A stretch of 64,000 nt of DNA from Parastagonospora avenae f. sp. tritici 18332-5 (lineage: Eukaryota > Ascomycota > Dothideomycetes > Pleosporales > Phaeosphaeriaceae): the NCBI GenBank assembly GCA_022559985.1, contig JAFJTR010000078.1:62001-126000 (forward strand), given 5' to 3'. Positions 11,442 to 22,087 of the stretch are shown here, in pieces. Numbering within the stretch: the stretch's first letter is position 1; each line of letters begins with the position of its first letter. The position numbers and the translations under genes are program-made. The notes below the pieces were generated by a model, which was given only the letters and a program-made list of their open reading frames with translations, was not told the DNA's origin and ran no database searches.

Positions 11442-12449
11442 TTTGATCGTGTGCCGGTGTCGCGTTTGTGGTTCTGGCGAGGTGGGATCTTTTTTTTGTG
11501 CGTGTCGCGATCGACCAACTATCTATGGCGGGGTGATAGGAAATGCGGCTTATCGATGGTGGAGTGCAGCCGTTGGTGGGCGGTGTGCGTGGGTGATGAG
11601 TTGTCTCGGTGCAGGGGAGTTTTGCTCGTGAAAATGTCGGTAAAGGCAAAAGCGAGCGCGGGCCAGGGTTAAATCTAGTTCCGAGCCTGCAACGGCCGAT
11701 CGGGGAAGTGCGGGACGTTCAATGCTTACGAATTCCCTGCAATCGCAATATACTGGCTTTGGGGCGAGTGCAATGCTTCGTCGACCAGAGTGAGAGATGA
11801 AAGGAGAATTGAGGATGAAGGGAGAGACTCAGAGAGAGAAGTCATCGTGGACCCTGAGCCGGAAACATGGTATCTTCTCATTCTCAACACACGACCAGCA
11901 CTAAGATCTGCGCCATCCTCGCCACAAGCAGCCCCGCGAGCGAAGGTGCCTGACTGATGCGGCTAAAGATCTGACACGAGCCCAGAGCATGGCGCCTGTC
12001 GTTGGCTGCGAGCAAGGCTGTCGTGTGCCCGACAGCTCCCGACTCGGCTTGAATGACGATTATACCCGCTCCACATCCATCATTGCCGTCTTTCCACCAA
12101 CGAGAGCGCAGCGCCGAAACATCACGGAAACATTTGCGCTAGGATAAACTCAGCCAATACGATTATCTGCTTCCATAATCAATGAGCGATTCTGTGTATA
12201 CGCTGTTGAAGCGCATCAATACGCAGTATAGCAGTCTTACATGGTAGTTGAGTACCACACAAGGTTCGAAACAAAGAAAGTGAAACTCTGGGCGACGCAA
12301 AACACCAATTTGGTGGTGATTACTATGTTTCCATAGTCCTATCCTAAAGCACAATCTATGCTTGGTATCATGACTTTTGTATGATGCGCCAAAACACCCT
12401 TCCATGCTGTAACCTTTCCATGCGTTGTTGTTCGTCACGGCCGTCCCAT
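11442..12449. other. Intergenic, UPS2 promoter and MYG1 3' flank
   Basis: About 1 kb without a supported gene. The left part is the UPS2 promoter and leader. Short ORFs on either strand show no domain or splice support. Confidence 0.45.
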
Positions 12450-13668
12450 TTACAACTCTAGGGCCTTCTTTGCCATGGCCAAAGCGCCATCAAATGACTT
12501 GTTGCCGCCGATGAAACCGGCTGCGTGGACGAACACGCAGCCCTGCACACCGGAGACCTGGTCCAGCTGCTCATCACGGACGCCCTTCCATGCATCTGGC
12601 AGATCTTTGCGGTTCACAAAGCCGCCGTTCTCCTTGCTGACAGCGCGGATGCGCCATTTTCCCTCTGGCTTGTCTTCTGGGAATAAGACGTACAGAACCT
12701 GTGGCGCGACACCCTCAGGGATGGGCGACTCCTTCTCGAGATTGTAGAGGTGGTCGGCCCAAGGCATACCTTCAGGGAGGACTAGGATGCGACCTTGGGT
12801 GTCGTACTGTAGTCGTGCATCGTATGCCTGCTTGACAGAGTGACGGGCAGGGAGCCACGAGTTTGCGCGGTCTGTGAGCTCGATCAAGAACTGCTCGCCC
12901 ACGAATTGCGATGCCTTCAAGAAGCGCACGTCTTCCTCTGCCTGCTTAGCTTCTGGTGTCTTGGTCTCCTCGGCCTTTGCAGAGCGAGCGCCATAGTTGT
13001 ATCGGTTTACCACGCTCGCGATGCTGAAGCCACGGTCCTCGAACTGCTTGGCCAATCCAGCCTTCTCGAGATCCTTGGCTGGGATGACGTTGACGCCGTT
13101 GTCGTTCGCATCGAAAGCCTCAATGAAGTCGGCATAGATCTTCTCGAACAAAATGTCGCGGTCTTGGCCCTGCAGTCCGGTGACTGATGTGATGATGTCC
13201 TTACCAAAGTGAAGGTAGACTAGTCCCGCAGAGGACAGCTTGGTGTTGTGTCCCGGGAAGACAGTCTCGAACCCACGCTGGTGGTGGTCGTAGCGCTTGG
13301 CATTGTCATCGTACTCTCCGCCTACATCGACGACAGTATGGCACTTTGCGAGGACTTCTGGGTCGCGGGTGCGGACGAGCTGCGAGTCGAGATAGGTGGG
13401 GAGCAGGCGGAGCATGGCGACTGCCAGAGACTCATCCGCATGGAAATGGCCACTGCGCTGTGATCAGACCTCTCCCCTCACTGGAATCCTACCATGTATG
13501 AACTCACTTGTGCGTGCCAATTAGAGGCGCATCCATCTTGAGCTTCTTGGAGGGGGATTCGGTGGCCATGGTCCTTGTGAAAGACGAGTATTTACTGGCG
13601 ATGAAGGGTCTAGAGGTGACTGGGGTCAGTCTCGCAGATGGCAGCAGTATCGGCCTCAGTGCAAACAT
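12450..13668 (-). CDS. MYG1: MYG1 family exonuclease, with an optional mitochondrial presequence
   Basis: Exons 13508-13668 and 12450-13452 around a 55-nt phase-2 intron give 387 residues. Family marks include IGTHNGHFHADES (metal-binding start of the domain), LVRTRDPEVL, VVDVGGEYD, YDHHQRGF (the DHH-type motif), KLSSAGLVYLHFG, DANDNGV, SWLPAR and the end QVSGVQGCVFVHAAGFIGG. Human MYG1 is a 3'-5' RNA exonuclease acting in nucleolus and mitochondria. Here the first ATG (13668) adds 33 residues rich in Arg, Ser and Leu with no acidic residue, which look like a mitochondrial targeting peptide. A second in-frame ATG (13569) starts MATESPSKKLKM, which contains a basic nuclear-type cluster. Two start sites would give the same dual location as in animals; that is inference. 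The gene is divergent to ICE2. Confidence 0.9.
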
Positions 13669-14418
13669 ACAATTGCTGCTGCAGAATGTTTGAAGGCCCG
13701 ACGAGCGACGAGTGGGGCACAAAAGCAGGGCAGCCATCCCGCGGCGAAGATTACTTGGCGCCCGCGGACCCATCCATCTTCCAACGACGCGGGCGCTACG
13801 CAATTTTGGGCAATTTCCAGTTCGCACCCTCTCGCAACCTGTTCTTTCCCGCTGGCACACAGCAGAGGGGATTTCATGATTCTACCGGAGCTCGAGGCAT
13901 ATTTAGTGGACACGTACGCTAGATTTTGTTGCCGACATCCAGCTCTGCCGTCATAACGAGCCTCAACCACCCCGGCCGCCTACACGCGACAGCACACGAC
14001 CACCAATAGCCTGCATCTGTGCCTGGTCTCCCAGATTCCTGTTGACGCAGCCGCCTGCATCTCTCTGCTGCCTGCAAAAGACGTCCCTCGCAAGCCATTC
14101 CACCACGAATTGTCTGCCAGGATCGTTCCTGCTCCTTCCCGCACAGAGCTCGAGCTTCAGTGGACTTGCACGTGAAGATTGATTTCCCCCGCCAAGAGCC
14201 ACGATTCGAAAGCGAGGCCACGACCCACCGCACGCAACGAAACCTGTGCGCGCCCACCGCAACTCCGACGCCGCTGCCCGCACCGCGACTGATCCCCCGA
14301 CAACCTCTCCGCGCTGTTTGCGCGTCCACCACGCGCCCCGAATCTTTTTCCGCCGCCTCAGCGCACGTCAGAGGTCAGGCTCGTTGGAAAACGAGCTTGG
14401 CGAGGACGGCGCACGCAG
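13669..14418. other. Divergent MYG1/ICE2 promoter region
   Basis: A GC-rich, CpG-rich stretch of 750 bp between two outward-facing genes. Overlapping ORFs in this interval lack any family signal and probably only reflect GC content. Confidence 0.5.
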
Positions 14419-15843
14419 ATGTGGCTTACTAGAGTGCTCTCGTCGACCACCTTCCTGGGCGCCATAATATTCACCATCCCCTTGGCCTTCGATATCGGCG
14501 GTCGCACGTGTGGACTGGCATTCTCGCTGGGCCTCAGCACATACTACTTCCTCTACTCGGTATTAAGGCTAGCCACGCCGGATCAATCACGCTTCCGATG
14601 GGCCCTCTGCAACTTGGTAGCTTGGGCGCAGTGGCTGGCAATACCGACGCTGCTCATCTGGAGTCTGAACAAGTTCTCCATCGACGCGACCAATAATGCA
14701 GGCTGGGCTGAGCGGACGTTCGGCGGAAAGAGGTCCGACTTCAAGACCATCAACGAGTGGATTTTCGGGAGTCAAGGCCTGATACAGAGTGCCTCGATCA
14801 GCGCATGGGATAATGGCCTGAGGTACAGCACCCCTGTATTCCAGATGGCAGAGGGATTCTGCAGCTTGCTGGTAATCCAGGCCGCTGGACAAATCACCAG
14901 ATGGGTGGTGAACAGGGAGCGTGGAGACGCGTGGATGGTGAGATGCTCGTTCGATATTGCAAGAAACAGCAAATTAACAGTTGTGTAGATCGGCCTGCTG
15001 ATTAGCTCTGCCTCCATCATTTCTACGTCTGTCTACTTCTTGTGGCGCATCACTACCTTCCCCGAGATCAGTAATGTAGACGCCATCCTCATTGGTGTAG
15101 CCATTACCACCGCCATTTTTCTCGGTGGGTGGGGCATTGTCAGTGCCAGAGGCAACCCAGTCGAATCCTCTTTGCTTGTAAGAATCCCGCCTGGAATCTA
15201 TGACCTAGCTAATTCCCGTCAGTTCGCCTACGTGACCCTCTGCATTTATCAGATCTTCACTGATTACCAGCCCTCGCCTGGCTCCAAAGCCGCAGCAAAT
15301 GCCCCGCAAGACCCCGCTCTGCCGCCATTACCTCCCATCATCATGGCATCATATACGACCCTCCTCCACGCCATGGGTTCTCTGCCCACAATTATCCACA
15401 CTGGCTACAACCTCATGGTCGGCGCCATAATGACCATCACTCCTTCCGTTATCATCTCTCTTGCGTATCGCGTCTTCGTCATGTACGCTGCGGCACGCAT
15501 CATCCCTGCGGTCCGAGAATCTGGCGCACGAGCCCTATCGCAGGAACCCAGTCTGGATGACGAAGACGAGACGAGCAAAATCCTTGGGTTCCTGACGTGG
15601 TTTAGCCCGAGCATTATCATTGCTGTGTATACGAGTCTTTTGATGCAACACTTCGCCAGCGGCAACGGCGCCGATGGAAGCGCAGTGACTGGCGAATGGT
15701 GGACAAATCAAGGCGGCGATGTTGGCGGGAACACATGGAGATGGATCAATCTTGCCATCACAATGGGCTTGTATGCCATTGAGCTCAAGATTTCGCATGC
15801 CGACGATGATGGCAGGTTGACAAGTCATTGGAAGACAGATTAA
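14419..15843 (+). CDS. ICE2: ER membrane protein ICE2
   Basis: Exons 14419-14937, 14989-15177 and 15223-15843 give 442 residues in about ten hydrophobic segments. Matches to yeast Ice2 run along the chain: IPLAFDIGGRTCGLAFSLGL near the start, STPVFQMAEGFCSLLVIQAAG, then VESSLL|FAYVTLCIYQIF across the second splice, SVIISLAYRVFVMYAAARIIPA, and WFSPSIIIAVYTSLLMQ. Ice2 is needed for cortical ER inheritance, and it supports ER-plasma membrane contact and phospholipid synthesis from lipid droplets by restraining the Spo7-Nem1 phosphatase. The second intron is only 45 nt, is a multiple of three and has no stop, so its retention would insert 15 residues (VRIPPGIYDLANSRQ). The family match supports splicing it out. 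Confidence 0.85.
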
Positions 15844-18800
15844 GAGGGCCGGGGAAGACAGCAGGTGACCAGAGAAGAAAGCACCGAATGTAAGAACGCA
15901 GTCGAGATTTGTATTTCTCTCGTGTTATTAGCAAGTTTAAACCTACGCATAGTTCATTGTTTCAGATACCCCCCAGTTAGGACATTTGGAAATATGGAAA
16001 TAGTTTTGGGCCACTTATATGTATGTATATATATATATATATATTTTTTGTTATATTTCAGAACTGTCTTCACGATCCTCTTTTGCTGTTGAGAGATGCT
16101 GACATATGGAGAAAGAAGCACAGGATGTACCCTTGTCGGCGTCGGTGGATTCTAGAAGGTACATTGTTAGGTTGTTGCTGCTCCTCTGTCATCTGGCCAA
16201 GCACGAAAAAAACTGTCCTGGGTCTAGCATATTTCCATCATGAAGTATACTATCTCGATTCGTAGTACTGTCGCTCTCAGAAAGCCCGCTTGTTATGAGA
16301 CCTGATGGTAGCCAAGCCGCTGTAGGGTCGCAAACAAAATCTGCCTTTACTGTATATGGCTCTTTATGTTCACGGCCACTATAGCACCTTACGCAATGTG
16401 TATGACAAGATTAAGTTCCGATCGAAACTGCAGTCTCCTATCCATCGGGCTAGATCATCAATTCTCATCCTGTGCGTGTAAACTTTACAATAGCGATTGT
16501 ACATAGACTTTCCAAGTCTCAATATCAACTCCTAGGAAACCTCGCAGGTCACTGCTCTACGTGTTTGAACACGTCGGCCATAGTTATGCACCTCGTTTGG
16601 TAACGCTTCTAGTATGCTCACGACGAATGATCCCCAATCATCTATCAGCACGAGGAACGGGCCTCAACATATGACACTGAGATGCTGTTGACATTGATGT
16701 CAGTAAAGCATCGAGCAAGGGATCCAAGCTTCGGAACTTCGCCCGCGACCTGGATGCTTTAGCCTGCGGTTCTGAGCTTCATTCGACCAACGTATATGTC
16801 AAGGCGGATTATAGTTGTGCAATAACAGCTTTCATTTAACAAGATCGACTGAGTCGAGTCCATACTTTCCAAATGCTTCCAACTTCTTTAGCTTTGCACT
16901 GCCGCACTGTCGCGCTGACGGCCCATGTATACTCAAAAGGAATGATGTTTTAAACATGTGATACACCATCGCCCATCGGCCTTGTGGACAATGAAATCGG
17001 GACCATGCTCCAACGTGTCTGTTAGGCACATACAACTCCAAGATGCATACATACCAATCTCGCGAACGTTCGTGATCTGAGACTTCAACCAAATAGTGGT
17101 CAGAATTACGGAGTGAAGATGACAGCGGCTGATCGCGAAGGTGCTTGGGTGACTCGTTCTTCGAGGGCTCAACAGAAAAGGCGTGATCAAGTTCGAGTAT
17201 GTTCATTGAACTCATCTCCCCGGAATCACGTGCGCCAGGTAAGGGAGCATGGCTTTGCAACTACCTTCTCATTATGCTTTGATGTTTGACGCCAGCGTCG
17301 GAACAAATTTCTGCATCAAATTCAATAACCATCAAGCTTTTACGCGGCTTACTTAGCTGAGCTATAATGATCCGCAGGGCCTGTCATCAAATCCAGGACT
17401 ATTATGGATTCAGTAAATCTTCATCCAGTGATGCTTAGCGACAAGTGAAATCAGTGCGACACATTCAGGCAGTCTGATGATCCCGCCGGTTCTTTACGGA
17501 TTGGTACATGTCGAATTTGCATAGAGATTCATATCCATCTTGCGATCCTACCAGCGAACTCTTGCCACAACTATTGTATCTCATGTAGGCCCCAAAGATA
17601 GCGCGCTATGTGCAAGCCTAGGGCATCGGAGTGATCTTGGGACACTCTGGGCTCTGTACATACATACCATTCATCTCTGAGCGGATATGGGTAATCGCAT
17701 AACCCTGACGCACCGGGCGTCTCTACAGAAACTTCAAGCTCACCTGTGCTAGAAATGTGATATGTGGCCGCGCGCTGGATACTGCTCGCATGAAGCGTCA
17801 AGCCAGTTCGAGAAGACTTTTTGAATCGTACTCAATGACTGGAAGGAGGGGCATCTTGGACACTGCCAGGGCAGCCCACAAGGGTCGGAAAAGAGGATAC
17901 CCAACGGTGACCCACAGAGGTCAGTGAGCGACTAGCAGTGCTGCCATGAACAACACATCTCCAAGTTAGCCTGCAGCACCAAGAACCAGGGAATTCCTAT
18001 GACGAGGGTAACGTTATGCGATCCCTACCTGTCGACCTGGTCTGGAGCATCCGAACGGCAAAAAGCTTCGTCAGCATACTCCATGTTTGCGCTTGGATCC
18101 ATTTTTTGAGTGGGTACCTCTGATTGCAGTCAGCGCAAGGTTCTTCATTACCGTTATGGTGACTGCCTCGTGCTTCCTGCCTGTATGACCACCGTCCAAT
18201 ATATCAACACAATGCTCAGATTCCTAGCGGACACGAAACAACGCAATCCGGTCTGATGGGTGGTTTCAATACTAACCAGCATCGCCAGCAGCCGCGTGAC
18301 CGACTCATGAGCTATTGGACGTGATTCAGAAGCGCACATTGCAGGATTTACCGCTTGTGTCGAGCGAGTGAGAATCTACGGAGTGACTTCCATGGCCCTA
18401 TATTGTGCCCAAGTGCGCTGTGCGTCTCCATAAGCGCCAGTGGGTCAGTAGCTTTGAGAAACAAGCAACGGTGCGGCCGTGCATGTTCCGAAACTTGGAG
18501 CGCTTGGTTGGGCGCTTGCCGTAACAGAAGTACGTTGCTTTCTTGAATGTGACATCAGCACGTGTAAACAGCCGACAGAATGGCGACTTCGGTGAATTGT
18601 GTAAACGTTATTCAGTGGATCGATTGAACATTTGCGGCGTTCAGATCGAAACGATGTGTCTACACCGTTCATCGCAATATCGAAGCGGTAAGCGAAGAGT
18701 CGGTTCCAAGGTCTCGGCGAGAAAGCAGTTTTCTACTGTTGCCCCTTCTTGGAAACTGTAATGCAAGGACGCGGCTGTGTTTGCCGACACCAGCGGTGAC

Positions 18801-20500
18801 AGCTTTGCTAAAGTTGTTGTTGGTGGTTTCGTGAGGATTATGGGTATATACGCCGGGTACGCCCATGTTAGACACCTATGCAACCGCGCCGCAGCCCTAA
18901 ATAGTCTCCTGACGCCGACCACAATCTCCACGCGCGATAGCGTAGAGCGGCGGGTGTGAAAACGAGTTAGCAAAAGGTAGGCCAACTAACCTTTAATGGC
19001 GTCCCTTCAGTCATCGAAGTAGGAAGAAGTAAAACAGTGCCGCACACTTGCAGACTAGCATCGGTGATTGGTATTCCACGCTCCATTTGCCTATGCTGGC
19101 TAAGGGCATGTGCTCACGGCCCTGTAGTAAATGCTAAGCGAGCGGAGCACTCAATGATGGGCATCATCGGACACAATCAAAGAAGGTCGGATCAAAGTGT
19201 GGCTGGTCATGTTTGAGAAAGCGCTCGTTTTGGCAAACGTTCGTTGGGGAACCTGGGGTAGAGTGCTTTACATCACAGTAAAATGCGTGGCGCCAGGACC
19301 ACTCGATAGCGAAGCAACACTAAGTGCCATCGTGGCGAGCTTGCGCCACTCTCTTTAGCACCGAGGATGCCTCAGAACGACCAAGTCGCTGGAAGAAGCC
19401 TTTTGTATTTTGTTTATAGTTGACGGCGGCAATGGGTGCTGGTGTTACAAGGTGACAGAGGGTTTATCCACCGGTCCGACTTAGCTCGCGGCAAAGTGTA
19501 ATCGCATTGTTTACGCATGCTTGTAAGCGACGGAGCCGCGACGGCAAGATATTCCGTAACGGTTGTTGCACTCGACCTTGAAGGAACAAAGCAAGGGCGC
19601 TCCTTGAGTTTGGTCGTTAGCCTAACGAAGTGCGCTACGTGGGGACGGATATCTTCGCCAGCAGGCGCCTACATCCGCGCAGCGCAACGGCAGCCACAAC
19701 GCCGCTACCCGATAAGCGCACGAATCCTGTAGACTAGGCTGACTAAGGCTGCGATCGCGGATCAGAGGCATAGCGCAGCGCATGACGGCACATTGCTTCT
19801 CAACGACTCCTGTGCAAGGGATTCTTTGCGTCTCTAATGTCTCGAGGTCTTTGGGCACCGAGGTGCTGGCTCGCAACTGCGCCGCACGAAGCAGCTGGAT
19901 GTCGTCCCAGTGCTCTGTTTGATCGCTAGCGGGAGCGGCACGCCCCGCCTGCCCCCCAAGGAAACGAAGAACTGGATAAGTTGGCCACCACCAGGCCATG
20001 AGCCATGACGTGGAGTTGAAGCAATTCCTACAGTAGCATGACAGCACAGCGCTGCTGTTGTACGCGCCGAGGGGCAACGCGTTAGGCAGGGTCAGGAGTC
20101 TTGGATGCACAGCGACGAGAAAGGCAACACATTCCATTGGTGGTCTGCGGTAATGGCCTGAAGTAAGACCGATCAGGCAGCGGCTGGCATTCATCCCACA
20201 GGAGCAAATATAACGCGACGGGCGGGAAGCCTGAGTCGTCGGTTTAGCCGACGAGTGACGCGGCTCTCTGGCTGTGTAGTCGCATTGGTGAGCAATCTCA
20301 CCGCGTGTGCTGTCGGGCGAAGCGGAAGAGGCACAAGGCGCGTGCAGCGGGCTTTGACCCCAGAAGCCTCTCAAGGAGGTGACATTCCGCTGAGAAACGG
20401 GCCGGCTAGCCAACCAATACACGCGTGGATCGACTCGCAGCCGACACGGGCGGAATGATGGGCGTGTATCGAGCATCAGCATCGAGCATCGGACACGGCC
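15844..20500. other. Long gene-poor region
   Basis: About 4.7 kb with no convincing gene. ORFs are short, overlap on both strands and show no domains. A 142-codon minus-strand ORF at 16832-17260 contains a possible but very short intron (36 nt) and could not be assembled into a sensible protein. A minus-strand ORF of 294 codons at 19622-20506 has no recognisable content. Decayed transposon sequence is possible, but I see no terminal repeats or reverse-transcriptase or transposase motifs. Confidence 0.4.
16026..16044. repeat. TA dinucleotide microsatellite
   Basis: A run of about nine TA units followed by a short T tract lies in the 3' flank of ICE2. It is a simple sequence repeat with no sign of function. 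Confidence 0.8.
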
Positions 20501-22087
20501 ATGCACGCAATCGACAGTGGAACGTCAACAAAGGGCGGAAGGCGGCGCGGCAGGATTCAGGAAGCTGGACAAGGCGGTGGGTCATCTGAGGTGAAGAGAC
20601 TGGAGTGGGCGGCGTAGTGTTGATTAATTGAAACTTGGCCGGGGCCTTGAGGGCCTGCTCTTTCGGGACAGGACAGACAGTCCATCGGGGCGGTTAAAGG
20701 AGGCAGTGTTTGTCGCAACGAACGGACCCCTGGGGGAAGCGCGCGAGAAGTTGGGCGATACGCACACTCGCACACTCACACGGCTGCGAGGAGCCGTGTG
20801 CTGGCGGGCTTGGGCATGGGCGAGAGTTGGTTGGTGAAGGCGTTGTTGCAAGCTGCCGTCGTTGACTGCGCGCTCGAGGCTCCCGAGGCCCGTCCTTATG
20901 CTTTCCGTGTGGTGTAGGTTGGGCAGGAGCGAGCATCCGCGCGCGCTTATCCAGGCGCGTCAAATATAGACCCTGGTCCGGGCAGCGGCCAATTGGATTA
21001 TTCTCGACAATGGCAATGTGAAGTTGGAGTTGATGATCGCCGAAAGTCGTTAGGTGCCTCTGCACGCCGTGACACCACCTCCAAAGTGACCCACACTGCC
21101 CACACTGCCACCCTGGTCCCTGGTCCGAGCTCTAAGCTCGCCCATCTCGACAAGATCGTAAAGACGTCGAGATATGCCCAAAAAAACGTGGCAGAGCCTC
21201 CTGGACCCCTGCCATGATGTAGAGATGGAAGCAGCCGCGTGGAGAGACGCAATTGCCGCGTGTTTACAGCTTGTCGAGGTGTTCGGTAGGAGTTCTCGGG
21301 ACGACGCTAGTAAGCGCACAGCCAATGGCGGGCCCGGGCAGGGATGGGGCCTGCCAGCTGCAGACCCCAGTTGCAGGAGCCATGGACAGGCGCCGCCCGT
21401 GGGATCTTGCAAGCTGCGCCTGGCCTTGAGTCGCCCCTCCCTCATCCAGCGTACTTGCAAGCCTGCTGTGTGCGCTGCGTTTTATACAGCCTGTTCGCCG
21501 CGACGGGTGGCTCTGCTCCCCGAACGGCTTTCTCGTTGACACCATCCGCGCCCGTGGCCTTCTCTGACCGTCACAGCACAACACCATCTTGCAGCTTGCA
21601 CCCTCCCAGACTGCTACCGCCAAAACAAAGAGACGATAGAGTCCACCTCCGACACTCCCGCCGGCACCTTCCTCCAGTGTTGATCCTTCACCAAGTAGTC
21701 CCTGCTGGCTTACGGCATCTTGACCATACATCCCAACCTCGAACCACTCTTCCCTACGCCTACAAGCGCCAAAGCCGCTTGCCGTGTCGTGGAACGAAAA
21801 GTGAATATCAACTGGCCGTGTCACCCGCGAAGCACCTGCATTCCACTGCATCTTCGGCACACTACTGCTTACAATATCGACGTTCCCCCACATTGTTCTA
21901 TCATAGCGGACTACATGTACCGTCTAGGGTGAATGGAAGTCTTCATTGATGCACCTTTTGGAAAAACTACTCTATTCGTCCCAAGTGTACACTGTGATTG
22001 CAGAAACCACTCAAAGGCCTCACGTGGAAAAGAAGCACGACTCAAGCTACTCGCCCCACCCACGCTGAAGCACCCACATACCAGAGT
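20501..22087. other. Probable long promoter/5' leader of the Zn2Cys6-acetyltransferase gene
   Basis: GC-rich sequence without a supported gene. Two opposing ORFs of about 200 codons (21264-21893 minus, 21344-21949 plus) overlap each other almost fully, and neither carries a family signal. From about 21.5 kb the plus strand becomes rich in C and T with many short ATG-initiated ORFs, as in the long leaders of fungal regulatory genes. A 5' exon cannot be excluded. Confidence 0.4.

Noticed and set aside
16832..17260. Minus-strand 142-codon ORF with a possible intron
   Set aside because: The candidate intron is 36 nt, too short for this genome. In the ORF frame it creates a stop, and in the other frame there is no good start. 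No family signal.
19622..20506. Minus-strand ORF of 294 codons
   Set aside because: It has no domain, no signal peptide and erratic composition rich in Arg, Ser and Cys, in GC-rich DNA where stops are rare. Nothing but its length supports it.
21264..21949. Two opposing ORFs of about 200 codons
   Set aside because: They overlap on opposite strands, neither resembles a protein family, and the stretch lies where the promoter or leader of the Zn2Cys6 fusion gene is expected.
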